Positions 1-10,030 of a stretch of DNA of 64,000 bases are shown here, one piece after another; position 1 is the stretch's first letter, and every line of letters starts with the position of its first letter. A model generated the notes under the pieces. The model saw nothing but the letters and a program-made list of their open reading frames with translations. It was not told the origin of the DNA and searched no databases. This DNA is from Ochotona curzoniae. Taxonomy: Eukaryota > Chordata > Mammalia > Lagomorpha > Ochotonidae. The translations under genes were made by a program, and so were the position numbers. The stretch lies in NCBI RefSeq assembly GCF_017591425.1, contig NW_024467121.1, positions 24,068,707 through 24,132,706 of the forward strand, given 5' to 3'.

Positions 1-1821
1 ACCAAGAAAAGACACCCAGAGCTGAGGCCAGGGCAGCACACAGAGGCATACGGGATGTCGGAACTGAGGCAGCTCATCCACAGCCAGGGCCTGCAGGGAC
101 AGGTCAAGTCAAAATAAGGGGCTGAGTTAGAAATGTCAGGCCTAGGGCACTGCCTTGTCCCTTGGGAGGGAGAGACGGTAGGATCCTGGTGCCCTCTGGG
201 CTGCCCTGTTCTGGGGCTGAGTTATTCTGGGAAGACAAAGAATGTGACTCAAGTTTGAAGGAGGGTGAAAGGGCATAGCAGGATAAAATGTTTCTCTTCT
301 TAGGTTGAGCACGTTGGCAAAAGTGACCCAAGCTTTTCCTATAAAGAGCATTTAAGTTATTTTGGCAACCCCAGGGAGCTAGTGGTATTTGGAGAGGGAG
401 TTCAGATAAAAATAATGCCAGCCGCGTGTCCTCAACTCTTCTGGTGGTCCCCGTGTCTGGTAACATTTGCTATCGCTGATGACGATTTGCTTTGTAAAGT
501 CCACATTCAGCTCCGGTCCCAACTTGTGACTCTGGGGTTTAGGACTGTGTTTTACGTCTCGGAAATTCTAAAGGCACTTAAATGTTTACCCAGGACAGGC
601 TGCTCAGGCTAAGTAAAATGTCAGGTATTTTTACTGCGGACTAGAATTGGATCCACTCCTCAGAGAAATGTTCTTATGCTAATTTGAAGTTGATTGGTAA
701 AACGTGAACTAATTTAAAAATGTAATTTCTTTGGTAGATAAGCTCTTTCAAATATGGGTTTTCCAGTTTTGTTTTTTTTTCTTTGTTCTGTGAGGAGATG
801 AAAGGAATGTTTTAATTTCCCAGCTCTGAAGTATTTTATGTTCCTATGTGCTGTTACTGTTTAGTTATATCTGACTTCTGTTCCTCTCTCTCAGGTCTCT
901 TATCTCCTGCATGTTTAAATAGCTAATTAGCATCAAATCACTTCTTTTAGGTGCTAGTTTGCCAACAATTTTAGGGTTTTACAATCTGCCAAAATCGTTT
1001 GGCTAAAAGACACTGCTTCCTTCTTTGTCTTGAAAATTTAAAACACAACTGGTTATAGCACAATATATGAAATGTTAAAAAAAAAAAACTAACGTGATAT
1101 TTTCATCACAGCATGTGGGGGGCTTTGCTGTTCGTTTGTTGCTTCTTTGTGATCCCTGCATCCAAATGGCAAGGTAGCAAGGGACGATTCCGTGGGAAGA
1201 TTGTTATGCGTAATCTCATAACACTCGCATAAAATATTTTCATTGTTTGTCCTGTCCTGTAGTCCTTGTTTACATGGGCTATAAGCTTCTAGAATAACTT
1301 TTTGTGCTTTATTAAAGTTTTGGAGTACATATCACTTGGTTTTTCTGGTATTTTTTTAATATGTAAAAAAGTAAGTCTTTTGAAAGGTACAGAGATAGGT
1401 AGTGATGGAGACAAGGAGCGAGAAAGAAAAAGAGACACGGCAAACTCAAATGGCCTGTAAAACGAATGCCCTGAAATTGTTGACTTTAAGTAACATGTAG
1501 AATTTGAATTCACATCAAAGCTTTTAAAAATAGCAGTAGTACATGTATATAACTTTACCACTCTTTTTGTTCACAAACATTGACATATTAGATGAAATCA
1601 GCTGTTAGGTTTTCAAAGCAAAAATAGTAAAAGGCCACACAATTTGAACTTAAATAACTAAAATTAGAAATAAATAACAAAAATAGAATTCATACCTCTA
1701 ATTACAAGTTTAAGCACCTTCCCTAAATAACTCTTGGATCATAGAAGAAATAAAAGCTTTAATTTAAAAACTAGAGACCAATGAGAATGAGAACACTGAA
1801 TATGAAAATCTTCAGATGTAT
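1..1821. other. Unique non-coding DNA, nothing recognised
   Basis: The first 600 bp are more GC-rich than the rest, which is AT-rich with short poly-A and poly-T runs. The only open frames are under 125 codons and resemble no family I know. A purine-rich patch at 1380-1440 vaguely recalls the GA-rich end of an old minus-strand SINE but is too degraded to call. I see no promoter, exon or RNA gene. Confidence 0.5.
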
Positions 1822-2062
1822 GGGCCCAGCATCCCCATACGTGCTGGTTCAAGCCCTGGCTGCTTCACTTCCAATTCAGTGCCTGCTGATGTCCCCCAGA
1901 AAACAGTGGAAGATAACCCAAGTACTTGGGACCCTGCTACATGGGAGACCTGGTTTCTGCCTAGACCACACCTGCTCGTTGTGACCATGTGGGAGTGAAT
2001 CAGTGGATGGAAGATCTCTGTTTCTTTCTCCCTTCCTCGCTACCTGTCTCCTTCTCTTTTGA

Positions 2063-2418
2063 TGTAATTCTGCCTTTCTTTCCTTTTAAAGATTTATTTA
2101 TTTATTTATTTTTGGAAAGGCAGATCAGATTTACAGAGAGAAGGAGAGCCAGAGAGAAAGATGCTCAATCTGCTGGTTGACTCCCCAAATGGCTGCAATG
2201 GCAAGAGCAGAGCTGATCCAAAGCCAGAAGCCACTGACTTCCTCCTGGTCTCCCATGTGGTGCAGGGTCCTAAGGCTTTAGGACACCCTCTGCTGTTTTC
2301 CCAGGCGATAAGCAGGGGACTGGGTGGGAAATAGAGCAGGCAGGTCATGAAGTGGTGCCCAAGCAAGTGAGGATTTAGCCACTGAGCCATCACTCTAGGA
2401 CCCTGTAACTCTGCCTTT
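2063..2418. repeat. Target-site duplication of nested SINE
   Basis: TGTAATTCTGCCTTT at 2063-2077 and TGTAACTCTGCCTTT at 2404-2418 flank the minus-strand SINE. They differ at one base. This 15-bp duplication shows that the inner SINE inserted by L1-type target-primed reverse transcription into the 3' end of the outer one. Confidence 0.85.
2078..2403 (-). mobile_element. C-SINE, minus strand, nested in another SINE
   Basis: Read on the plus strand it starts with the reversed A-tail (TTTTAAAGATTTATTTATTT). It then has GGAAAGGCAG, the GA-rich block, CTCCCATGTGG and GTGCAGGGTC, and ends in the reversed pol III head at TAGGACC. It is nearly full length (about 325 bp). It is diverged by scattered substitutions, so it is not a very recent insertion. 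Together with the outer SINE it forms a short inverted repeat. Confidence 0.9.
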
Positions 2419-2626
2419 TTAATAAATAAGTAAATTAAAAATCTGCAAATATTCTGCAGGATAGATATGGCCAGAAACATACACAGAAGTAATGGTATAG
2501 CTATGAACACTTAAAAAAAAAAGTGTGGATCAGCTAACTTAGCATCCATTATTTCACATATGTTGAAAAATATGAAAGTATATAGCAAAGAAGGAAGGAA
2601 ATAGTTTAAGGAAAATGCAGAAAATT

Positions 2627-2844
2627 GGGCCCGGGTGATAGCGTAGTGGTTAAAGTCCTTGCCTTGCATGTGCCGGGATCCCATATGGGAGCTTTGGGAC
2701 CCTGTATCCGTGGAAGAGCTCTTGGCTCCTGGCTTCAGATTGGCTCAGCTCCAGCCAATGCGGCCACTTGGGGAGTGAATCAATGGATGGAAGATCTTCC
2801 TCTCTGTTTCTCCTCCTCTCTGTATATCTGCCTTTCCAATTAAA
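2627..2844 (+). mobile_element. C-SINE, young type, internal deletion
   Basis: The head (GGGCCCGGGTGATAGCG) and the 3' end (GTATATCTGCCTTTCCAAT) are both intact. Compared with the full copy at 11439-11766 it lacks roughly 78 bp. The deleted part spans the second pol III (B box) region to the GGCCCA before the CTTTGGGACCC motif. The deletion joins CATATGGG to AGCTTTGGGACC. The 14-bp target duplication AAAATGCAGAAAAT lies at 2612-2625 and 2845-2858 without mismatch, so the element probably inserted already deleted or lost the middle recently. Confidence 0.9.
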
Positions 2845-2944
2845 AAAATGCAGAAAATAATGAATTATAAAGCAGAAAATTTATAGTTGTGAAAAGTAAA
2901 CACAAGAGAAAAATGGAACAATCATAAAAGTATTAAAATAGGTC

Positions 2945-3895
2945 TCTTTTTAAATTTTTATTTTTGATGATATTTACATAGTTGGTCAGGGTGGGAAAGA
3001 TCAAAGGTTAGGGGAAAGTGGGTGAGACCATTGTTTCCAAATTTCCTTTTTCTTCTTCCTCTATCTGGGGGAAGGGGAGAGAGAAGGGGAGAAGCCCTAC
3101 CCAGCCTTCCAACAGTCCCAGTACCCAGGGATGAGGAATGGCCACCCAATATCAATGCAGAGACCCAACATGGAACATGTTTCATGGCCCAAGTGGTTTC
3201 AATAATTCTGAAATGCTGTCAAGGATGAGAAAATCATTCCAATGTCCATTGCTGACAATTGACTTTAGAGTCTTCATTCACGCAGATATTTGCTGTCAAC
3301 GCTTGGCTGTGATAGTTGTCTAATTTATTCTGTTCTCCTTCCTCTGTGATGGTACCAGATGTCCTTTGAACGCCCCAATGGCTGCCACATGCTCTGTGTG
3401 CGTCTGGGCCTTCCATCTGCTCATCTTTTCCACCGAGGAGGCCCAGTTCCAACACATGCACTGTATGGACAGACCACCAATTCTGGACATGGGCCCTCAT
3501 GTCGCTGCATGTCCCTGCATGTCCCTACCTGTGCTATCCCCCAGACCTCTTGCAAGTGGTCTTCTCCCAGCACCAGACTGCCTGACCCAGGCCGTACAGG
3601 AGCCCCACCCGTTAGGCTCATGAACTTAGGCAGGAGACCCTGGCCCAACTGGACCCTCTGTCACTAGGACTCATGGACCTGGTACCCACCACACAGGTGG
3701 GCCCAAGCACCCAGGCCAGGTGACCTCTGAGGTTTGCTGGAACCTCCATGCCTGGGGCTCACAGACCTGGCCCTTCCCCCAACCATGCCCAGATATCTTT
3801 AGAAAGAACAAAACAGAATATATTAGGTGACTATGCTGGCACACTGTTATGGTTAACACAGATTTAGCATTAACTAGGCCCAGGATGCCCACCAC
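2945..3895 (-). mobile_element. Probable lagomorph L1 3'UTR block, antisense (tentative)
   Basis: A T-run opens at 2947, followed by GATGATATTTACATAGTTGG. A long GC-rich stretch with many CCAGG/CCTGG runs (3350-3780) follows, very unlike the AT-rich neighbours. From memory this resembles lagomorph LINE-1 3'UTR sequence in antisense. Against this, the purine-rich stretch at 3067-3095 is on the opposite strand from that of the other L1 3'UTRs in the window. Small frames here (75-102 codons) are low-complexity and not genes. A lagomorph LTR is the main alternative. Confidence 0.4.
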
Positions 3896-4894
3896 CTATT
3901 AGTTGCTTTTCTCCCAGCAGTGTAACACTTGCCTAAGTACAATGCAGCCTAGGTCAGTGTCCACAGCTGGGTTAAAATAGTTCTTAACCTTAAAACAGAG
4001 AGGACATACCAATATTCAGGACTGGGAAAGAGAGAAGATATGTTGCAATTTTGGAAGAAGAAATCAAAATAATTATAAGAATCATTTGGCTATTAAGTTT
4101 GTGCCTGTTGAAAGAGGAGCAATTAAAGGGAATAGAAATAAGCAAAGTTGATTCAAAAAGGAATTCAAAGACAAATTGTCAGGGATCTCAAGGTCATCCT
4201 TGAGGACCTTTGTAACTCAGAAAAGCTGTTTTCACAGTGGAAGGGTACAGATTAAGGTCAACAAAAGACACCAATAAGGTGGAGTCCGGGAGAAAGGTAC
4301 CTCGCTTTTCCCCCTGGTGTGGTCACAGACAACAACAAGGCATTGCTTACCTGCTCTTCAGTATTCAAAGCTGCTAAGCTTCTGATATGCCAAGCATGGA
4401 CTGTCTACGTGTCTCCATTTAGCATCACATCTTAGTTTCTAGCCAGTTCAGAGATCAGACAGATACAGCATGATCCAGGAGCAGCTCCCGTAAAAATAAC
4501 AGGCATTCACCATAAACAGCATCATGACTGCAAAGGGCTGGTCCTGAATCCTTTCGGAATGTGCAGAATTTGGTCAACATAGGCCTTAATTCAACATAGT
4601 TGAACTGATTGCTAATTAATTCTTTGTTGCGCAATCAAGCGATTGTTGTGAAAGATGTTTTGAAAATTGGTAAGATCTTTGATTTCTAAATCTTTGTAAT
4701 TAAATTCCTTCAAACGTTAGAACAGACCATTGCAACGTGAATCATACTTTTCCAGAGTGTATAGGTAGGAGGGAATTTTCCTGTATTTTATAATTTCACC
4801 ATCAAACCACAAAATGGAAAACAGTAATGCAGAAAACGACAGACAGATTGCACTTTTGAATATGAACACAAAAACCTAAACTGGTAGAGCCTAG
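3896..4894. other. Non-coding DNA, nothing recognised
   Basis: This is an AT-rich 1-kb stretch with no open frame of note. It might include more of the preceding LINE-like element, but I could not match it to ORF2 or to any SINE. A palindrome-like AACATAGTTGAACTGATTGC lies near 4595. Confidence 0.4.
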
Positions 4895-5168
4895 AATGAT
4901 CCAAGAAAAGCATCTTAACCTCCTGGCCGACAGTGAAGTACCCACATTCAATCTCTAACTTTGGCAATTGAGTCTAGGCTCCCACTGATGCGGACCTTGG
5001 GTGTCTGTGGTGATGGCTTAAGTGACTGGCTTCCTACTGCCCATGTGCAGAACCCGGAGAATGGGCTCCTTGCTTTGTTTTTCACTCTCTATTGTGGGTT
5101 TTTGGAGATGAACCAGTGGTTGGGACCTCTCTGTCACACCCTATCCCAACTAAATAATTAAACAAAAA
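4895..5168 (+). mobile_element. Old C-SINE, plus strand
   Basis: It carries the order typical of older lagomorph C-repeats: AAGCATCTTAAC..., then GGTGATGGCTTAAGTGACTGG, CCCATGTGCAG, and a GATGAACCAGTGGTTGGGA end before an A-rich tail (AACTAAATAATTAAAC). It is strongly diverged, and the 5' head is largely unrecognisable. Confidence 0.55.
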
Positions 5169-5407
5169 ATTTTGAAAAGAATAATACAGATTTACCACGT
5201 GGATTATATTCCAGAAATGCAAGTGTGCTTCAACATGTATTCTAAAATAAGTCAAAGTACTTCATTTTATTAGTAATAGTTCAGTGAAGAACAAATGATA
5301 AACCATGTCAGTTGATAGCAGTCTTTAATAAAGTCTGTCGTTCACTATAATTTTGAAGCAAAGCAAAATAAGAAAGTGTTTCCTCAACTCGATTATGATA
5401 TGTATCT

Positions 5408-5645
5408 CATGGCTGGCTTTGTGGCACCATGCGTTAAGCTGCTGCCTGAGATGCTAGCATCTCATTGTCTAAGTGCATTTGAGTCTTGGCTGCTCTGCTG
5501 TAATACAGCTTCCTGCCAACCATAACTCTTGCCCTATATGTGAGAGAGCTCACTGGAATTCTTGGCTCTTGACTTTGCCTTGGCCCAGCCAGAGCTGTTG
5601 CAGTCATTTAGGAGCAATAGAAGGGACATTGAAACCTGTCACAGG
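5408..5645 (+). mobile_element. Old C-SINE, plus strand
   Basis: The head GGCTTTGTGGCACCATGCG ends in GTTAAGCTGCTGCCTGAGATG, typical of a second, older C-repeat subfamily. It is followed by GAGTCTTGGCTGCTCTGCT and a TCTTGACTTTGCCTTGGCCC stretch. It breaks off before the normal 3' end. Confidence 0.55.
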
Positions 5646-6166
5646 TGAAGAATAGGAAATGTTTTTCCAATGATTCCTTATTCCTTTCCATTCCTACTTT
5701 GATACCAAACTCTGGCTGCCTATGGTGACAGCCACCCCTGGGCTCTCCTTAGATGTAGCGAGTTGTCTCATTTCACTTTCCTCTTGCAGACTAGAAATTG
5801 GGGGAACTATAATATCACATGCTTAAATTGAACAAGTAGGTGCCACAAACTACTATACTGATGCCCTTGTACTTCTGCAGATGAAGATACTGTCCAAAAC
5901 AGAAGTTCAGAGGTGTGTGTGTGTGTGTGTCACTTACAGGACCGTTTCTGACATTCCTATTCTGTGCGCTGGGAAATTCCCAGGCTGTAATGACAGTGCA
6001 GAAGTGGAAAAGCACAGTGAGTATACAAATCCAACTGCTTTTGAGGATGATCAAGATATCAATCTGTAACAAATGTTTCATCTTTTAAAAGTAACAAATC
6101 TATTTTGCCTTAACTGATAGGTGCCTGAGATTGTTGCTTTCATTTTTCAGCCAACCCTCAAGTAGC
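5646..6166. other. Non-coding DNA with a short GT repeat
   Basis: The only distinct item is a (GT)n run of about ten units at 5911-5930. The rest is unremarkable, without a recognisable repeat or coding potential. Confidence 0.5.
5911..5930. repeat. (GT)n microsatellite
   Basis: An uninterrupted GT dinucleotide run of about ten units follows AGAG. Confidence 0.9.
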
Positions 6167-6440
6167 TGTCTTAGCTTATTTAAGTTGCTAAGAAAATACC
6201 ACAAACTGGGCAGCTTATAAACATCAGAAGCCTATTTCTCCCAGATTCTCTGCATGGTGGGGACATGATAGCTGTAACATGTCACCTTCTGGCTGTGTCC
6301 TCCCTAGGCAGAATGGCTGAAGGAGCTCTCTGTTTTATAAAGGCACTTATCCTATTCATGAGACCCCTCACCACAGGACCTGATCTGGCTCAAACCCTGC
6401 TTCCTATTGTCTTTCTGTGGGTGATTATATTTCAGCAGTT
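6167..6440 (-). mobile_element. Ancient MaLR-type (MLT1-like) LTR, antisense
   Basis: On the plus strand it reads AAGAAAATACCACAAACTGG, then GCAGCTTATAAACATCAGAA, TTTCTCCCAG, GCTGTGTCCTCC and TTATAAAGGCACTTATCCTA. The order matches the reversed 3' half of mammalian MaLR LTRs. This is a non-autonomous ERVL-class relic with no coding content. The far end is eroded. Confidence 0.65.
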
Positions 6441-6639
6441 GAATTTTGAGGAGATAGAAGATTTCATGCTGTAGCAGTGGAAAAAAGAAAGAACAACCCT
6501 AGCTTTGTTGCACTGAAATGATGCTGTATTGCAATGAAGTCCTAAGAAATGTTGGAAGGAGGTGACTACATTTTGCATATGGGAGATACATAAGTCTAGG
6601 GAACAGAAGTAAAGATAGGCAGAATTTTACTATGCACTG

Positions 6640-7115
6640 CCATCCCACCCCCAACTCCTGGTTCCTATCCTCTGATGTACACACCTAGTATAGATACTTC
6701 CTCCTGAGTGGGAGTGGAGCTAACAAATATGATGGGATGCTAATGCATAATTAAGGTACCACTCAAATGAATTAAATTAATTACTAGGTGGGTCTGCCCT
6801 ATGCAACGAAGTCCTTCAAGTAGGAGAAAGTAGGCATTTCTCAGTCAACGTGGTAGGCATACTGTTACTGTCATTGAAGAAATTAGCTGCTTTGAAATCT
6901 TGAAAAAAAATGCACTGAGTTTTGTGACACTTGGCACAAGCCCTGAGCTCCAGATGAACATAGAACCCAACTGACACCTTGCTACAACCTTGCGAGGCCA
7001 GAGGAGTGAAGGGACTGAGTGCTGTTCAGATTCCTGACCTCTAGAACTGTGAGATAATAAGTGAGAGCTGTCTAGGTTACTGTGGGTGCTAATTTCTATA
7101 CAGCAACAGAACAAG
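6640..7115 (+). mobile_element. Ancient MaLR-like LTR, sense
   Basis: The 3' end is the best preserved part: CTGACACCTTG, then TGACCTCTAGAACTGTGAGA, TAATAAGTGAG in the polyadenylation-signal position, and CAGCAACAGAACAAGAACAT at the end. This is the usual 3' order of MaLR LTRs. The 5' boundary is uncertain. Confidence 0.55.
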
Positions 7116-7450
7116 AACATATGGCCTTCTGGTGGAAGAGTGGGTCATGGAACAATTACTGTTAATGCTTCCTTTAAAATAATAGGCACATTTAGATTTT
7201 TGGTGTTTAGAAATCTGTTCTATCTCCCCTTCCCTTGAACTTTTAATGCTCTCTTCCTCTCTTCTTGATTCTCCCTTTCCTTGTCCAAGTTTGCCTTTGA
7301 AGTTTTATTTGCTAGTCAGACTTGATCCCTGTGTGTCTATTAGCATATATTACTGTTACAGTTAGTGTGGTTGAAAGAGTGTTGGCCTGGCAGTCATAGA
7401 GAAGTCTAATCCCCTGAACTTGAGAAACATACGAAACTCATTTACAGCAT
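7116..7450. other. Non-coding DNA, possible MIR core
   Basis: GTGGTTGAAAGAGTGTTGGC at about 7368 and the following CTTGAGAAA could be the first half of a MIR, but the match is weak. A pyrimidine-rich stretch fills 7220-7280. Nothing else is seen. Confidence 0.3.
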
Positions 7451-7784
7451 CCCAGCACTGTAGCCTAGTGGCTAGTCCTCACCTTGCACACACTGGGATC
7501 CCATATGGGTGCCAGTTCTAATCCCAGCAGCCCTGCTTCCCATCCAGCTCCCTCCCTGTGACCTGGGAAAGCAGTCGAGAATGGTCCAAACCCTTGGGAC
7601 CCTGCAACCTGCATGGGAAACCTGGAAGAGACTCCTGGCTCCTGGCTTTTAATAGGCTCAGCTTTGGCCATTGCAACCACTTGGGGAGTGAATCATCGGA
7701 CGGAAGATCTTCCTCTCTCTGTCTGTCCTCCTCTGTGTATATCTGACTTTCTGATAAAAATAAACATAAATCTTAAAAAAAAAA
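7451..7784 (+). mobile_element. C-SINE, plus strand, full length
   Basis: The head is CCCAGCACTGTAGCCTAGTG, followed by CTTGCACACACTGGGATCCC, GTGAATCATCGGACGGAAG and the CTGACTTTCTGATAAAAATA end with a poly-A tail. A probable target duplication is AAACTCATTTAC (7435-7446) against AACCTCATTTGC (7784-7795). About 53 bp separate it from an oppositely oriented SINE, making an inverted pair. Confidence 0.9.
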
Positions 7785-7837
7785 ACCTCATTTGCTAATA
7801 ATGGATGGGATCAAAGTTCTACATGGTACAGGCCTTT

Positions 7838-8182
7838 TTTTTTTTTCTTTTTAAGATTCATTTATTTTCGTTACAAAGTCAGATATCAGGAGAAGACTAG
7901 GAGAGACAGAGGGGAAGATATTTTTGTCCATTGATTTACCTCCCAAGTGGCTGTAATGGCTGGAGCTAAGCTGAGCTGAAGCCATGGGCCAGGTGCCTCT
8001 TTCGGGTCTCCCATGCAGTTACAGGGTCCCAAAGCCTTAGGCCATCCTCCACTGCCTTCTCAGACCACAAGCAGAGAGCTGGATCGGAAGCAAGGCTGCC
8101 TGATTAGAACCAGCACCCAGATGGGATCCCCATGCGTGCAAGGCAAGAACTTTAGACTCTAGGCTACCAGTCCAGGCCCACA
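7838..8182 (-). mobile_element. C-SINE, minus strand, full length
   Basis: It begins with the reversed tail (T-run, TTAAGATTCATTTATTTTCG) and has GGGTCTCCCATGCAG and GATGGGATCCCCATGCG. It ends at AGTCCAGGCCCA. The repeated GTACAGGC at 7826-7833 and 8183-8190 is the likely target duplication core. Confidence 0.9.
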
Positions 8183-9084
8183 GTACAGGCTTTTATCAAC
8201 TGCCCACATGTATACAGAATGGGAGATGAGTGTTGGTGTTTCTGGGATGCTCTGAAGGGTGACATAAATGGTAATATGTCTGGAATTTGTAGCCTCCTTC
8301 CTGGGAATGGGTCATGATGTTCCTAAATCATGGCAGCTTCGTTTAGGATGCTCATTTAATCAAGCAGATTGGGATGTCAGCCATGGGAATTTTCAGATTT
8401 ATCCTGTTTATGACATTGGCTCACTTTTTAATAGTTCAATAACATGGGATAAATTTAAAAACACAGATGTCTAAAAAGTGAAGAACTCCTGATGATGATT
8501 CACCCTTTTGATGGTCTCTGTTTGGCTGACTGGAGCTGGGTCTGTGACTTCTGTCAATGTAATCAGCAGGTGCTCCTTAGAGTCCTTGGAATTAAAAGGT
8601 GAATAAATCAGATCCTCAGGTAGCTTATCTTTTAGTTGGTCAAAGTGTGTCTATGACTGTGAAAAACAGTCAGCAAATCGGGATTTAAATCAGAGATACA
8701 AGGTGGATATATTTTTGGGAATTCAGGAATGGCAGTATTTAGGTTTGAGAATTTCTATCTTTAGTCTTCATTACCTTGTGAATATGAACAGTGGAGAGTT
8801 GTTGAAGAAGAGTGAACATTTTTGGAGAGAGCTTTTGGACTTAGTCACCAGTTCTGGCCCCTGGCAAGCCTGGGAGTGGCATTTATTCCTCCAAACTCTG
8901 AGTTTGATGTGTCCCAAGCAGCGAGCGAGAACAGTTAATTAAAGCATGACTCACTGTAGCCATCGAAAGAGCCACAACCTCTGTAGAGAAGATAATCTTG
9001 CTTGCGGCAGTGTACACCAGCTGTTGGTTGATGCCACGTGTCGTGAGTTGGCCACACAGGATCACACAATGAGGATTGGTGTGA
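8183..9084. other. Non-coding DNA, nothing recognised
   Basis: Only small frames (under 80 codons) are present. No repeat family is recognised, and there is no CpG clustering. A single GCAGCGAGCGAG cluster at about 8921 is too small to be an island. Confidence 0.4.
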
Positions 9085-9099
9085 TGTTTTCTCATATTT

Positions 9100-9479
9100 T
9101 TTTTAAAGATTTATTTTTATTATTTTTTATTGGAAAGGCAGATATACAGAGAGGAGAGACAGAGAGGAAGATCTTCCATCCGATGATTCACTCCCCAAGT
9201 GAGCGCAACGGGCCGATACTATGCCGATCCGGAGCCAGGAGCCTCTTCCGGGTCTCCCACGTGGGTACAGGGTCCCAAAGCTTTGGACCGTCCTCGACTG
9301 CTTTCCCAGGCCACAGGCAGGGAGCTGGAAAGCTTTGGGCCGTCCTCTGCTGCTTTCCCAGGCCACAGGCAGGGAGCTGGAAGGGAAGCGGGGCTGCCGG
9401 GATTAGAACCGGCGCCCATATGGGATCCCGGGCGTGCAAGGCAAGGACCTTTAACCACTTGCGCCACCGCGCCGGGCCC
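9100..9479 (-). mobile_element. Young C-SINE with internal 52-bp tandem duplication
   Basis: This is among the least diverged copies in the window, with CpGs retained in GCGCAACGGGCC, GAACCGGCGCCC and GCGCCACCGCGCCGGGCC. It is about 380 bp, longer than the usual 325-330 bp, because a 52-bp segment covering AAGCTTTGG to GGAGCTGGA is present twice (9278-9329 and 9330-9381). Frames of up to 190 codons starting at 8946 read through this SINE and are artefacts. Confidence 0.95.
9278..9381. repeat. 52-bp direct tandem duplication inside SINE
   Basis: The units 9278-9329 and 9330-9381 differ at only three or four positions (for example GGACCGTCCTCGACTG versus GGGCCGTCCTCTGCTG). The second copy carries the more usual SINE bases in part. 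Confidence 0.93.
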
Positions 9480-9566
9480 TGTTTTCTCATATTTCATCCA
9501 AGAATGCTGCCAAGATGAGGGATCCGACTTCAGTACAAAATTTGGATGTGGTGCGTGTTTATATCA

Positions 9567-10030
9567 GAGAATTGGTTCTCAATGTTTTCAGTCTTGGGTC
9601 TTATTTATGTCTTCAAAAATAATTATAGGCCCCCCATGTTTTTGTTTATATGACTTAAGGTAACAATTCTTATTATAAGCATTAGAAATCAGACTACAAG
9701 AGCATTTATGATATTCTATGATTAAATCATTTAAAATATCAAGAATAGATTCATTCGATGTTAATATAAAAACATCTTCAAATGAACAATGACTAATTTT
9801 CCAGTTTAAAAAAGGAATTCAGAAAGAGGGATAGGGTTTAGAATTTTGGAAATCTCCCTAATATCTGGATCGATAGAAGACTGTTGGCTTCTGCTTCTGC
9901 ATTCAATCCCTTGCAGTGTGTGCTGTGCTTGAGGCGTAAGAAGGAGGTTCAGTCTCACAGAGACAGGTAGCTGAAAAAGGGAGAAATAGTTCAACAGCTT
10001 ATCCAGAGGATGGTGAATATATCAGCCCCT
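9567..10030 (-). mobile_element. hAT-Charlie DNA transposon fragment
   Basis: A degraded terminal inverted repeat is seen at 9569 (GAATTGGTTCTCAATG; family form CAGTGGTTCTCAA). It is followed by TTATAGGCCCCCCATG and TTTTGTTTATATGACTTAAGG. Further in, GGAAATCTCCCTAATATCTGG, then GCTTCTGCTTCTGCATTCAA and GGTTCAGTCTCACAGAGACA match the antisense of Charlie transposase. The other terminus is missing. The name Charlie is from memory of the consensus; which Charlie is not resolved. Confidence 0.7.
9806..9994 (-). pseudogene. hAT-Charlie transposase remnant
   Basis: This 62-codon minus-strand stretch lies inside the Charlie fragment. Residues such as IDPDIREI and a preceding ...GIECRSRSQ segment correspond to a short part of a hAT transposase, in the region before the C-terminal dimerisation domain. 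No catalytic motif is included and the reading frame is closed on both sides, so it is dead. It has no link to any host gene here. Confidence 0.55.

Larger units (their letters stand above)
1822..2442 (+). mobile_element. C-SINE, plus strand, split by a second SINE
   Basis: The body runs 1822-2077 and its A-rich tail resumes at 2419-2442. Visible parts are GGGACCCTGCTACATGGGAGACC, given here only as the landmark at 1929-1951, then GTGAATCAGTGGATGGAAG and the TTCTGCCTTT end. The first 50 bases of the tRNA-like head are poorly preserved. The interruption is a minus-strand SINE at 2078-2403 flanked by a duplicated piece of this element, so this copy is the older of the two. Confidence 0.75.
9085..9494. 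repeat. Perfect 15-bp target-site duplication
   Basis: TGTTTTCTCATATTT is present at 9085-9099 and again at 9480-9494 without mismatch. It defines the exact ends of the SINE between them. Confidence 0.95.

Noticed and set aside
1380..1440. Purine-rich patch resembling the GA block of a SINE
   Set aside because: No flanking SINE landmarks; too degraded to support.
8946..9518. 190-codon frame on the plus strand
   Set aside because: Two thirds of it is a translated antisense C-SINE including the 52-bp duplication. Similar SSGSPTWVQG-type peptides appear at every SINE.
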